Assembly (NCBI RefSeq): GCF_002043005.1
Contig: NZ_CP020332.1
Coordinates: 194,598-258,597, forward strand
From: Martelella mediterranea DSM 17316
Lineage (GTDB): Bacteria; Pseudomonadota; Alphaproteobacteria; Rhizobiales; Rhizobiaceae
Direction: 5' to 3'
Length of the DNA stretch: 64,000 bases
Made by a program: the position numbers and the translations under genes. The notes below the pieces were generated by a model, which did not search any database, was not told where the DNA came from, and saw only the letters and a list, made by a program, of their open reading frames with translations. This document shows, in pieces, positions 28,541 through 36,956 of the stretch (position 1 is its first letter; each line of letters begins with the position of its first letter).

Positions 28541-29350
28541 GGCATTGCCAAGTTGTTTGACCTCCGCGTTTCGGGTATCGAGACGAGATGAAGTTGCCGA
28601 GCTCATTTCCCCGTCTGAAGGGGTTTCGTTTTCCGCGTGAAGTTGTCGCCTTCGCGGTCTGGGCCTATCATCGATTTGCGTTGAGCACGGCCGATGTGGA
28701 AGATCTTCTTGCTGAACGCGGTGTGATCGTGAGCAGGGAAACGGTTCGTCTCTGGATCAACCGCTTTGGCCGACATTTTGCCGACTGTATTCGCACAGAC
28801 CGGCCCAAGCCGAACGATAAGTGGCATATGGATGAGGCTGTCATCACGATCAGCGGAAAAAAATTCTGGCTTTGGCGGGCAATTGACGCCGCTGGTGACG
28901 TGCTCGACATTTTGGTTCAAGCTCGCCGCAATACCAAAGCTGCCAAGCGTTTTTTCTCAAGGTTGGTCAAGCAATTCGGTGAACCACGTGTCGTCGTGAC
29001 GGACAAGCTGCGCAGCTATATCAAGCCGATACAAGACCTGACGCCAGATGCTGATCATCGGGCCCACAAGGGCCTGAACAACAGAATTGAAAACTCACAC
29101 CGTCAGACGAGGAAGCGAGAGAAGATCATGGGGCGATTCAAATCACCTCGTCAAGCTCAACGTTTTCTGTCAGCCCACGATCAGATAAACACCCTCTTTC
29201 GTCCCCGCCGATACAACCTCTCAGCTCTCTCATATCGACACGCAAGAGCAGATGCCTTCTGCCTGTGGGCCGATTACACGGCAGAAATGGCAGCTTGAAA
29301 AACGAACGCCTCGCCAACCCGCGACCAAAGACAAACAACTTGGCAATGCC
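28541..29350 (+). mobile_element. IS6-like element of a second subtype (complete)
   Basis: 810 bp with a perfect 19-bp terminal inverted repeat GGCATTGCCAAGTTGTTTG. The flanking 8-mers do not match. The terminal repeat differs from that of the other IS6 copies in the window. Confidence 0.9.
28588..29298 (+). CDS. IS6-family transposase (second subtype)
   Basis: 236 aa. HTH STADVEDLLAERGVIVSRETV, DDE motifs DKWHMDEAVITISG, RVVVTDKLRSYI and NNRIENSHRQTRKRE. Clearly related to, but distinct from, the 13435 and 18427 transposases. Full length. Confidence 0.92.
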   Translation: MKLPSSFPRLKGFRFPREVVAFAVWAYHRFALSTADVEDLLAERGVIVSRETVRLWINRFGRHFADCIRTDRPKPNDKWHMDEAVITISGKKFWLWRAIDAAGDVLDILVQARRNTKAAKRFFSRLVKQFGEPRVVVTDKLRSYIKPIQDLTPDADHRAHKGLNNRIENSHRQTRKREKIMGRFKSPRQAQRFLSAHDQINTLFRPRRYNLSALSYRHARADAFCLWADYTAEMAA

Positions 29351-29541
29351 ACGTGAGGTGGTCGAGCAGTACGGACAGTTCCAGCACGCTCTCGAATAGC
29401 GTCTGAAATCCGGTAAAGTCTGGCCCGGGCGCGGTTTTTCCGGTAACATGTCTGCAGTTTGCCCGTCTTGCGCTACCCGGATGCCCGTTGCGGATCGAGG
29501 CTAGGAAATCTGTTGCCTCTCAGGCCTCAACGGGAAAGTTC
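29351..29541. other. Short intergenic segment, nothing recognised
   Basis: Upstream of the truncated nuclease-family gene. It may contain its promoter but no motif is convincing. Confidence 0.3.
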
Positions 29542-29726
29542 ATGCGATTTCTTTTGCTCATCACGCTTCTGATCGCTCCGCTACTTGCACATGCAGAGAC
29601 GCTACGGATCGCAAGCTGGAACATCGAGCATCTGGTCGCTGATACCGATCGTGGATGCCGACCGCGAAGTGAGGCGGACTTCCAGCGCGTACGTGATGTG
29701 ATCGCGCAGGTGGATGCTGACATCTG
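29542..29726 (+). pseudogene. Secreted endonuclease/exonuclease/phosphatase-family protein, 5' fragment
   Basis: ATG 29542 follows CGGGAAAG. A signal peptide (MRFLLLITLLIAPLLAHA) is followed by ETLRIASWNIEHLVADTDRG and RVRDVIAQVDADIW, the N-terminal metal-binding Asn/Glu segment of the EEP fold. At about 29726 it changes abruptly into the TRAP DctQ coding sequence, which is richer in GC. The catalytic His/Asp regions are missing. Confidence 0.82.
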
Positions 29727-30233
29727 GTGGCGCGTCAGGGGGTCGACCTTCTGGTCACCCTCTCGGCCTGGGTCGGCGGCCTGGGATTGGCCGCAGGCCT
29801 CGGCGTCGTGCTATATGACGTGATCGCCCGGGCCTTCGGGCATCCGCTGTCCGGCTCGCCCGACATCGTGCAGATGTGCTTCGTGGTCATCGTCTTCGGC
29901 TGTGTGCCGCTGTGCGAACGCACCGCGGGCAATGTGCGGCTGGATCTGCTGGAAACCCTGTTCCCGCCCGCCCTGAACCGCGTCTTCGACCTGATCGCCA
30001 CGGCGCTGGGGGCCGCGCTTTTCGTGCTGATCGGCTGGAAATGCTGGGAGGCGGCGCAGATTTCGCGGATGCTGAACCTCGGCACCAATGTGCTGCGCAT
30101 CCCCAAGGCGCCGTTCCAGATCGCCATCACCCTGGCCTCGGGCATCGTCGCGCTGTCGATGGTGCTGCACCTGATCGAAATCGCGTTGGGTCGGGCCCAA
30201 TCCCCCGCCGCGCAGCAGGAGCCCGCAACGTGA
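29727..30233 (+). CDS. dctQ: TRAP transporter small permease DctQ
   Basis: 168 aa with four hydrophobic helices and the DctQ pattern YDVIARAFGHPLSGSPDIVQ in helix 2 region. It works with DctM as the membrane part of a proton/sodium-driven solute importer. The first codon available is GTG 29727 right at a mosaic junction and without a ribosome site, so a few native N-terminal residues and the native promoter may have been lost. Stop and DctM start overlap (GTGA). Confidence 0.85.
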   Translation: MARQGVDLLVTLSAWVGGLGLAAGLGVVLYDVIARAFGHPLSGSPDIVQMCFVVIVFGCVPLCERTAGNVRLDLLETLFPPALNRVFDLIATALGAALFVLIGWKCWEAAQISRMLNLGTNVLRIPKAPFQIAITLASGIVALSMVLHLIEIALGRAQSPAAQQEPAT

Positions 30234-31573
30234 CACCCGCAATGATCGGGGGGCTGGGGATCCTCGCCCTCTTCGTGCTGATGGCGATCCGCGTCCCCAT
30301 CGCCTTTGCCATGCTGGCCGTGGGTCTGGCCGGAACCGCGGCGCTGAACGGGTTGAACCCGGCGCTGAGCATGCTGGCCACCGAGAGCTTCACCGTCGCC
30401 ACCTCCTATGAGCTGATCGTGGTGCCGCTGTTCATCCTGATGGGCAATGTTGCGACACAGGCCGGGATGAGCAGTTCTCTCTACGACGCGGCCTACGCCT
30501 GGATCGGGCGGCTAAGGGGCGGGCTTGCCTCGGCCACCATCGTCGGCTGCGCCGGGTTTGCGGCGCTGTCCGGCTCGTCGATCGCCTCGGCGCTGACCAT
30601 GGGCAAGGTGTCGATCGGCGAGATGGACCGCTTCGGCTATTCCCCGCGCCTGTCGACCGGCGTGGTCGCCGCGGGCGGCACGCTGGGGATTCTGATCCCG
30701 CCCTCGACCGGCTTCGTGCTCTACGCGATCCTGACCCAGCAGAGCATCGGCCGCCTGTTCCTGGCGGGGGTGGTGCCCGGGATCCTGCTGGCGCTGCTGT
30801 TCGTCGGCACCGTGACGCTTCTGTGCACGATCTTCCCCAGCTGGGGGCCCCGCGGCCCGCGCACCAACTGGACCGAGAAGGCCCGCGCGACCCTCGGCGC
30901 CCTGCCGATCCTGGCGATCATCCTCGTCTCCATCGGCGGGATCTACACCGGTATCTTCTCGCCCATCGAATCCTCGGCCGTCGGCGCGGGACTGGCCATC
31001 GTGCTGGGCTTCGCGCTGCGCCGCCTGACGCTGGCGGGGCTCTGGCGGGCGATCCTCGACAGCGGCCGGACCACGGCGACGGTGATGCTGATCCTGATCT
31101 CGGCCTATATCCTGAACCCGTTCATCTCGCTCACCGGCGTGCCGCATGTGGTGGGCGAATGGCTGGCCGGGGTCACCGCCGGGCCGATCACCACGCTGGT
31201 GCTGATCCTGCTGTGCTATCTGGTGCTGGGCTGCTTCCTTGAGGGGCTGTCGATGATCGTGCTGACCATGCCGATCCTCTACCCCATCGTCATCGGGCTG
31301 GGCTTCGATCCGATCTGGTACGGCGTCATCATCGTCATCGTGCTGGAAATGGCGATGATCTCGCCACCGGTCGGGGTCAATGTGTTCATCGTCCGATCCA
31401 TCGCGCCCCGGGTGCCGCTGGCTGAAATCTTCCTCGGCGTGTTGCCGTTCTGGGTGGCGATGATCCTGCTGGTGGGGATCCTGATCCTGTTCCCGGCGTT
31501 GGCCACATATCTTCCGGATAGGATGATGCAGTGGGGTTTTAAATGCTGTCTACGTAAGCATCGCTCCTTCTGA
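30230..31573 (+). CDS. dctM: TRAP transporter large permease DctM, altered C-terminus
   Basis: About 447 aa (GTG 30230, or ATG 30242). It has twelve or so hydrophobic segments and typical DctM stretches: VPLFILMGNVATQAGMSSSLYDA, FAALSGSSIASALTMGKVSI, GGTLGILIPPSTGFVLYAI, and MISPPVGVNVFIVRSIAP near the end. The last ~15 residues (after LPDRMM) are encoded by sequence running into an IS3 end, so the native tail has been replaced. The matching binding protein survives only as a fragment on the other strand (31728-31923). The transporter may be inactive unless another DctP serves it. Confidence 0.88.
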   Translation: MTPAMIGGLGILALFVLMAIRVPIAFAMLAVGLAGTAALNGLNPALSMLATESFTVATSYELIVVPLFILMGNVATQAGMSSSLYDAAYAWIGRLRGGLASATIVGCAGFAALSGSSIASALTMGKVSIGEMDRFGYSPRLSTGVVAAGGTLGILIPPSTGFVLYAILTQQSIGRLFLAGVVPGILLALLFVGTVTLLCTIFPSWGPRGPRTNWTEKARATLGALPILAIILVSIGGIYTGIFSPIESSAVGAGLAIVLGFALRRLTLAGLWRAILDSGRTTATVMLILISAYILNPFISLTGVPHVVGEWLAGVTAGPITTLVLILLCYLVLGCFLEGLSMIVLTMPILYPIVIGLGFDPIWYGVIIVIVLEMAMISPPVGVNVFIVRSIAPRVPLAEIFLGVLPFWVAMILLVGILILFPALATYLPDRMMQWGFKCCLRKHRSF

Positions 31574-31653
31574 CCTGAGCCCCACTTCTTCCTCCAGTTT
31601 GAGGTAGAGTCCGCCCCAACCAGGAGACGGACAATGAGGCGATCAAGGTTCAC
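31571..31653 (+). repeat. IS3-family (IS407-like) left-end remnant
   Basis: TGACCTGAGCCCCACTTC begins at 31571 and the segment ends with ATGAGGCGATCAAGGTTCAC, which would encode MRRSRFT, the usual start of IS407-group OrfA. Everything downstream is replaced. Confidence 0.65.
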
Positions 31654-31727
31654 GGTGTCAACGGCGGTTGCGTGCGCGTCTCCGTCATCCAGAGCAAGAC
31701 CCAACGCCCCGTTCAGTTCGAGGTCAC

Positions 31728-31923
31728 AGAGAACACCTCGGCCAGGGTCTGGGTCCAGAACGGCATATCCCGCTCGGCATAGAGCGGCATGAAGCTGGCT
31801 GAGCCCGATGATGTTGAGATGCCCTTGGCTCAGCTCCTGCGCCAGCGCGGGGCCGGTGAAGCCACCTGCGAACAGCGCGGAAGAAAGCGCGGTGGTGAGA
31901 AGGGGCTTTCCGGTATGGCGGAT
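31728..31923 (-). pseudogene. TRAP binding protein DctP, 5' remnant
   Basis: The minus strand encodes a signal peptide (PLLTTALSSALFAGGFTGPALAQE), then LSQGHLNIIGLSQLHA. A one-base shift leads to LYAERDMPFWTQTLAEVF, the DctP segment MPFW. A ribosome-site-like TGGAGG precedes an ATC codon where a start is expected. It is truncated at about 31728, so three defects are visible. It is divergent from the IclR gene, the classical position for a regulated transporter. Confidence 0.65.
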
Positions 31924-31940
31924 CGTATTGGCCTCCAGTG

Positions 31941-31955
31941 TTCTATATTGTAGAA
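31941..31955. promoter_or_regulatory. Possible IclR operator
   Basis: TTCTA-TATTG-TAGAA is a perfect 5-bp inverted repeat in a 15-bp frame between the IclR gene and the divergent dctP remnant. Size and position fit an IclR-type site; this is inference. Confidence 0.4.
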
Positions 31956-32017
31956 AATGCGTACCGGAATTAGAGAATAATCTTTCACATTTCTTTCCGT
32001 CGAGTGAGGCGTGCAGC

Positions 32018-32845
32018 ATGACCGACGAAAGCCCCGATCTGCCCTACAATAAGGCAGGTCTTGACAAGTCCTTCTCGAAGGGGCTGATCCTGTTGCGGCA
32101 CCTGGCAACCTGCGAGGCGCCGGCGGGCATCAGCGACCTGTCGGCGGCTCTCGGCATGACCAAGAGCAACGTGCACCGCCTGTTGCAAACCCTTGCGGCG
32201 TATGGATTCGTTCACAAGAACGCCAAGTCCCGCTACAGCCCTTCGCTGCGCTACTGGGAGATGGGCTACGAGGTCTGGCTGCACTCGCGCGCGGGGCAAG
32301 TTGCGCTGAACGACGCGGACGGGCTCGCGCTCAAGGCGAACTGCCTCGTGCACATCACTTTGGCAGCCGAGGAAAGCCAGGAACTGATTCTCTATGATCG
32401 GATCGGTACGCCGATCGCCCATCCCATGCGCAGGCTTTGGCCCACGGGCACCCGCGTGCCGATCTGGCGAATCATCAACGGCTGGTCCGATTTCGTGGCC
32501 TTCCAGATCGCCTATATCGCCGCCAAGCCCGAGGTCGAGCTGACCTCGCGCCGCGATGAGATCAGCCGCCACCTGGAAGACAGCGGCCTGACCTACGAGG
32601 GTCTGGCCGAGCACGTCACCGCCGCCCGCGACCTGGGTTACGCCGAGAACCTCGGCAGCGGGCTGGAGAATATCGAGGGCACAGCATGCGCCTTCCGCGA
32701 CGAGACCGGTGCGCCGGTGGGCGTGCTCAGCACGATCTACGACCGTGACGGCAGCCGCGACGGCCGGCGCGAGGATACCCGGCGGCTCAACCGCCTCTAT
32801 GCCCATTCCATATCCCGATCCCTGGGCTTCCGGGATCCAAACTGA
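32018..32845 (+). CDS. IclR-family transcriptional regulator
   Basis: 275 aa from ATG 32018. Winged HTH at about 18-80 (GLILLRHLATCEAPAGISDL...MTKSNVHRLLQTLAAYGFV), then an IclR effector domain (CLVHITLAAEESQELILYDRI, ... LGYAENLGSGLENIEGTACAFRDETGAPVGVLSTI). Ligands of this family are often aromatic acids or their breakdown products. A cysteine hydrolase gene follows 10 bp downstream, so the two are an operon. It diverges from the dctP remnant and probably controlled that TRAP system. Confidence 0.88.
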   Translation: MTDESPDLPYNKAGLDKSFSKGLILLRHLATCEAPAGISDLSAALGMTKSNVHRLLQTLAAYGFVHKNAKSRYSPSLRYWEMGYEVWLHSRAGQVALNDADGLALKANCLVHITLAAEESQELILYDRIGTPIAHPMRRLWPTGTRVPIWRIINGWSDFVAFQIAYIAAKPEVELTSRRDEISRHLEDSGLTYEGLAEHVTAARDLGYAENLGSGLENIEGTACAFRDETGAPVGVLSTIYDRDGSRDGRREDTRRLNRLYAHSISRSLGFRDPN

Positions 32846-32855
32846 GAGAAACTTC

Positions 32856-33479
32856 ATGGACGAACAAGCCTTCAAGGCCCGTGGATTCGGGCAGACCATC
32901 GGTTTCGGCCGCCGCTCGGCGCTGGTGGTGATCGATGTCATCAAGGGTTTCACCAATCCCGACCTGCCGCTGGGCGCGGACCTGTCGTCGCAGATCGTGG
33001 CGATCAACGCACTGATCGCCGATTTCGCGGCCCGCCGCGAGCCGGTGTTCTTCACCACCGTGCGCTACGACGAGCCGGATCTGTCTGACGCCGGGATCTG
33101 GCCACTGAAACAGGGCGGGCTGAAGACTCTGGCCGCCAGCGGCGATGGGGCCGAGCTGGACCCGAGGCTGAGCCTCGCGGCCGGAGAACGCACGCTGGTG
33201 AAGAAATACGCCTCGTCCTTCTTCGGCACCGACCTGTCGAGCCGGCTGGTGGCCGAGGGTGTCGACACGCTCGTGATCACCGGGTGCACGACCTCGGGCT
33301 GCGTGCGCGCGACGGCGGTGGACTCGCTGCAGAACGGCTTCCGTCCGATCGTCGTGCGCGAGGCGGTGGGCGACCGCAGCCAGCCCGCACATGAGCAGAG
33401 CCTGCTGGACCTGCAGGCGAAATATGCTGACGTGGTCTCGCTCGACGCGGCGCTGATGCGCGAGATGGCGGGCGCCTGA
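32856..33479 (+). CDS. Isochorismatase-fold cysteine hydrolase (N-carbamoylsarcosine-amidase-like)
   Basis: 207 aa. The Asp-Lys-Cys triad of the family is visible: VVIDVIKGFTNPD (Asp near 28), TLVKKYASSFFGT (Lys near 115) and VITGCTTSGCVRATAVDSLQNGF with the nucleophilic Cys. Members cleave amide C-N bonds, e.g. carbamoylsarcosine, nicotinamide or maleamate. The substrate here is unknown; position next to IclR and aromatic genes suggests an amide intermediate. ATG 32856 is preceded by GAGAGAAACTTC. Not a true isochorismatase by context. Confidence 0.85.
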   Translation: MDEQAFKARGFGQTIGFGRRSALVVIDVIKGFTNPDLPLGADLSSQIVAINALIADFAARREPVFFTTVRYDEPDLSDAGIWPLKQGGLKTLAASGDGAELDPRLSLAAGERTLVKKYASSFFGTDLSSRLVAEGVDTLVITGCTTSGCVRATAVDSLQNGFRPIVVREAVGDRSQPAHEQSLLDLQAKYADVVSLDAALMREMAGA

Positions 33480-33515
33480 ACGGCGCCCTGCCCCACCAAC
33501 CCGCCTGCGACCCGG

Positions 33516-34037
33516 TCAGAAGCTCGACCGGGTCGCGGGCACCTTGATCCCCTGCTCGGCGGCGGCGTTCTCATCGGCCTCGAGATTCGTGATGATCGCC
33601 AGGAGACCCTTGCGCAGCACGCGCACCTCGTCCTCCTCCAGCCCCTTCAGCGAGATCAGGTTGACGTCATGCGCCATCGGCTCCAGCCGGTCGCGCAATT
33701 CCCAGCCCTTGGGCGTCAGGAATATCCGCAAAGTCCGCTTGTTGCCGTCCATCTTCTGCCGCGTGATCACGCCCTGCTTCTCCAGCTTGGTCAGCGCGGC
33801 ATGCGCGGTGGGTTCGGTCAGATGCGCGCGCTGGCTCAGCTCGCGCTGCGACAACCCGTCATTGTACCAAAGGATGCGCAGGAAGATCCATTGGCCGAAG
33901 GTGATCCCCTCGTCCTGAAGGCGCATCTGCAGCGAACGGTTGAAAGCCCTGGCGGCGAGACGAACGAGACGCGCGAGGCGCTCTTCGGTCAGCTTGGGAT
34001 CGAAGTCTTCATGCCCCGAGGGCGCGGTTTCATCCAT
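33516..34037 (-). CDS. MarR-family transcriptional regulator
   Basis: 173 aa from ATG 34037 (MDETAPSGHEDFDPKL); an upstream in-frame start at 34109 would add 24 residues. MarR winged HTH: LTEERLARLVRLAARAFNRS, GITFGQWIFLRILWYNDGLSQRELSQRAHLTEPTAHAALTKLEKQGVI, wing RQKMDGNKRTLRIFLTPKG, then a dimerisation helix. Close in layout to regulators of aromatic catabolism. A sequence related to the shared operator (TTAGATGTCT, 34141) lies upstream. It is the best candidate in the window for the factor binding the recurrent TTAGATAGCTAA sites; this is inference. Confidence 0.88.
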   Translation of the reverse strand: MDETAPSGHEDFDPKLTEERLARLVRLAARAFNRSLQMRLQDEGITFGQWIFLRILWYNDGLSQRELSQRAHLTEPTAHAALTKLEKQGVITRQKMDGNKRTLRIFLTPKGWELRDRLEPMAHDVNLISLKGLEEDEVRVLRKGLLAIITNLEADENAAAEQGIKVPATRSSF

Positions 34038-34140
34038 GTGGAACGGTCTCAATCGGCCAGAAACGAAAGCCCCGTCGCCAGCGCGATGCCGGCGACGGGT
34101 CGCTTCCATTTGTGCTGATTTCCCGTGCAGGACGCAAGGG

Positions 34141-34150
34141 TTAGATGTCT
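34141..34150. promoter_or_regulatory. Weak copy of the shared operator upstream of marR
   Basis: TTAGATGTCT matches TTAGATAGCT at 8 of 10 positions, and shares TAGATGTCT with the site upstream of the TAXI operon (near 52190). It lies about 100 bp upstream of the preferred MarR start, a place suited to autoregulation. Confidence 0.4.
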
Positions 34151-34208
34151 TTTCAACCGTTTCGTGTCACCCGTTGCCCATCCACGACGCCCCGCATAGC
34201 CATTCTGT

Positions 34209-35969
34209 TCAGCCGTCCTGTTCCGCGGTCATGCCTTCGGCCATCTCCTTGACGTAGCCGCGCAGGATGCGGGCGTCGATCACCACCGACTTGCCCGCGC
34301 GCACCTGCGCCACGGCATCGGCCAGCGCGGCCTCGAAGGCGGCCACCGTCGCGACCGGGCCGATGCCCACCGCGCCCTGCGCCCGCGCGAGGCCGGCGAT
34401 GTCGATATCCGGCTCGTCGATCGCCTGGCCGATATGCTTGTTCTCGACCGGGCGGTCGCGGTCGCGGGCGACGCGTTCCTGGTGGATCTCGTCGTTGAAG
34501 AACGAGCGGTTGTTGGCCACCACGATCAGCATCGGCACGCTCTGATGCGTCCCGGTCCACAGCGCGGTCGCGCCCATGATGAAATCGCCGTCGCCCAAAA
34601 CCGCGACCGGCATGCGGCCCGTGTCCTTCAGTGCCAGCGCCGCGCCCACGACCATGCCGGGGCCCGAGCTGATGCCTGCGCCGCCGTCATAGCCCAGATA
34701 ATCGAGCGGCCCGGTGAAATCGCAATGGCGACCGTCCCAACCCAGGGGCAGACGCACCAGCGTGTGCGGATCCTCGGCCAGCCCCGCGCGCAGCACATGC
34801 GAGAGCGCGTCGAGCGACAGCACGGCATCGGGCTCCTGCCCGTGCGGCGCGGGTGCCGTGCGGGGCGCGGGTGCGGCGGGTTCCAGCCCCAGCCGTTCGC
34901 ACAGCGCCGCGACCAGCGCATCGGCCTCGGTCAGGATGGTGAGATCGCTCGCCACCACGTCCTGATGATCCATCGACCAGCCGTTCGTCAGCATCGGCTC
35001 GAGCGTGGCGTTGACCACCTTGGCCCCGGCGCCCAGCTTGCCCTGCGCCAGCGTGCCGGCCGGGTCCACCCAATCGAGGCACAGCACCAGATCCGCGCCC
35101 GACAGCGCCTCGACCGATTCAGCCGACAGGAAGAACCCGGGCGCGCCCGCGTGCAGTTTGTGGCGCGTCGGGAAGGCGGCGCCGGTCTTGATGTCGGTGA
35201 TGACGCGGGCGCCGAAATACTCGGCCAGCGCCACGCGCCGCGCCCAGTCCCCTTCATCGCGCGAGACGCGGCCCATCAGGATCACCGGCGATTGCGCCTC
35301 GGCCAGCATGTCGGCCAGGGCCGAGACCTGCGCGGCACTCGCACCCGGGGCCTGAGGGGCTGCGAAACGCGCGGGATCGGGCAGCGCGGGCATGGCTTCG
35401 ATGGCGGTTTCCTGCACCGTCACGTCGAAGCAGACATAGGTGGGCGCCATCGGGGCCGAGGTGGTAATCTGCATCGCCCGCATCAGCGACGACAGCGAGG
35501 CGGCCAGCGACGCCGGTTGATCATCCCATTTCACATAGGGCCGCACCACCGCCGCCTGATCGCGCGAGGTATGCAGCCAGTCGATCCAGGGCCGACGCTT
35601 GGCCGCGTCGACCGGGCCGGTCGCGCCGAGGATCAGCATCGGCACGCGGTCGCACCAGGCGTTGTAGATGGCCATCGCGGCGTGCATCAGGCCCACATTC
35701 GCGTGCAGCACCACGGTCATCGGCTTGCCGGTGATCTTGGCCCAGCCATGGGCGATGGAAACCGCGTGTTCCTCATGCAGGCACAGCAGCATGTGCGGAT
35801 CCTGGTTGCCGAGGTAGTTGACCATGCTGTCATGAAGGCCCCGGAAGCTCGAGCCGGGGTTGAGCGCGACGTAGGGCGTGTCGAGCCGGCGCAGCATCTC
35901 GGCGATGGCGTCGCTGCCGTAGAGCGTCTTCACCTCGCAGGGTGTGGGGCGGTCGGTTTCCCTGGTCAT
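34209..35969 (-). CDS. Thiamine-diphosphate-dependent enzyme (acetolactate synthase/benzoylformate decarboxylase fold)
   Basis: 586 aa in the usual three domains. The PYR domain (about 15-185) has LHEEHAVSIAHGWAKITGKP, with the catalytic Glu of the ELHAxx-type motif; the middle domain is at 205-350. The PP domain (about 400-570) has the ThDP motif GDGDFIMGATALWTGTHQSVPMLIVVANNRS (GDG to NN). The reaction is unknown: a 2-oxo-acid decarboxylase or a lyase/ligase are both possible. ATG 35969 follows GGGAGAGAGACAG. It is the last gene of the minus-strand Rieske pathway operon, downstream of an EamA permease. It is not part of the textbook phthalate route. Confidence 0.85.
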   Translation of the reverse strand: MTRETDRPTPCEVKTLYGSDAIAEMLRRLDTPYVALNPGSSFRGLHDSMVNYLGNQDPHMLLCLHEEHAVSIAHGWAKITGKPMTVVLHANVGLMHAAMAIYNAWCDRVPMLILGATGPVDAAKRRPWIDWLHTSRDQAAVVRPYVKWDDQPASLAASLSSLMRAMQITTSAPMAPTYVCFDVTVQETAIEAMPALPDPARFAAPQAPGASAAQVSALADMLAEAQSPVILMGRVSRDEGDWARRVALAEYFGARVITDIKTGAAFPTRHKLHAGAPGFFLSAESVEALSGADLVLCLDWVDPAGTLAQGKLGAGAKVVNATLEPMLTNGWSMDHQDVVASDLTILTEADALVAALCERLGLEPAAPAPRTAPAPHGQEPDAVLSLDALSHVLRAGLAEDPHTLVRLPLGWDGRHCDFTGPLDYLGYDGGAGISSGPGMVVGAALALKDTGRMPVAVLGDGDFIMGATALWTGTHQSVPMLIVVANNRSFFNDEIHQERVARDRDRPVENKHIGQAIDEPDIDIAGLARAQGAVGIGPVATVAAFEAALADAVAQVRAGKSVVIDARILRGYVKEMAEGMTAEQDG

Positions 35970-36004
35970 CTGTCTCTCTCCCGTTTCGGAATTCTTGTGT
36001 TATT

Positions 36005-36934
36005 TCAGGTGCGCACCAGCGCCAGCACGATCACGCCTGCCATCGCCATCAGCGAAGCCAGCGCGAAGATCGGGCCGGGGCGATCCTCGGTGCGCAGGAC
36101 CCAGGCGGCCAGCCAGGCCGCGAGGAACATCTCGATCGTGCCGATGATCGCCACGGCGGTGACGGTGGTGAAACTGAGCGCCACGAATTGCGCGGTCTGG
36201 CCCAGCGATACGAAGGCGGCCGCCACCAGCTGCCAGCCGGTCGGGCGGCGGAACAGTTCGCTCAGGTGGCGGCGATAGGCGGCGCTGAACAGGGCTGCGA
36301 CGGCGAACCACACGAAGGCGGCTACCGCGCCAATGAAGGCGCCGATCAGCGGATCGGGCAGCCAGCGCATGGCGAACTTGCGCGCCACGTAGGATCCGCC
36401 ATAGCTCGCCGCCGACATCAGCGCCAGGACACGGCCGGTGTTGCGCTCGCCGGCCGCTCGCCGGGCGTCCTCGTCATCGGCGACGATCTGGCCCCTGTTC
36501 GACAACACCACCAGCGCCACGGCGGCGAAGACCAGCACGAAGGCCAGCGCGCTGGCGATGGTCAGGCTCTCGCCCAGGAACAGGATCGCCAGCACGGCGG
36601 CGAACACCGGGATCAGCCGGCGGATGAGCCCGGTCTCGATGGCGCCGGCCAGCTCGATGGAGCGGAAGAAGAAGATCCGCCCCAGCACCGTGGCCAGCAT
36701 GCCGGCGACGACGAAGATCGCCACGCCGATCCAGAAGCCTGTGTCAATCGGCGGCAGCGACGGCCCCATGATCAGCCACAACCCGCCCGAGAACAGCGCC
36801 GTCAACACGATCGACAGCAGCACGGCATTGCCCCGCCCGCCCTTTTCGCGCGCGTTCTTGGTCGCGGCGACCGAGCCGAAGGCATAGCAAAAGGCGGCGA
36901 GGATGGCGAAGATCTCGCCGATAAAGGGGATCAT
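36005..36934 (-). CDS. EamA/DMT-superfamily permease
   Basis: 309 aa with ten hydrophobic segments and two EamA repeats (FAILAAFCYAFGSVAATKNA at the N-terminus; LALMSAASYGGSYVARKFAM at mid protein), typical of drug/metabolite transporters. Function may be efflux or uptake of a pathway compound. It lies between the 147-aa protein gene and the ThDP enzyme gene, all in one direction with gaps under 40 bp. Confidence 0.9.
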   Translation of the reverse strand: MIPFIGEIFAILAAFCYAFGSVAATKNAREKGGRGNAVLLSIVLTALFSGGLWLIMGPSLPPIDTGFWIGVAIFVVAGMLATVLGRIFFFRSIELAGAIETGLIRRLIPVFAAVLAILFLGESLTIASALAFVLVFAAVALVVLSNRGQIVADDEDARRAAGERNTGRVLALMSAASYGGSYVARKFAMRWLPDPLIGAFIGAVAAFVWFAVAALFSAAYRRHLSELFRRPTGWQLVAAAFVSLGQTAQFVALSFTTVTAVAIIGTIEMFLAAWLAAWVLRTEDRPGPIFALASLMAMAGVIVLALVRT

Positions 36935-36956
36935 GGGGACCTGTCGTGTTTCGTGC

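Noticed and set aside
31279..32019. 246-aa minus-strand open frame spanning the dctP remnant and dctM
   Set aside because: Only the 31728-31923 part resembles a gene; the rest is antisense to dctM or IS3 debris.
34434..36278. 614-aa plus-strand open frame
   Set aside because: Antisense shadow of the ThDP enzyme and EamA genes, caused by the high GC content.
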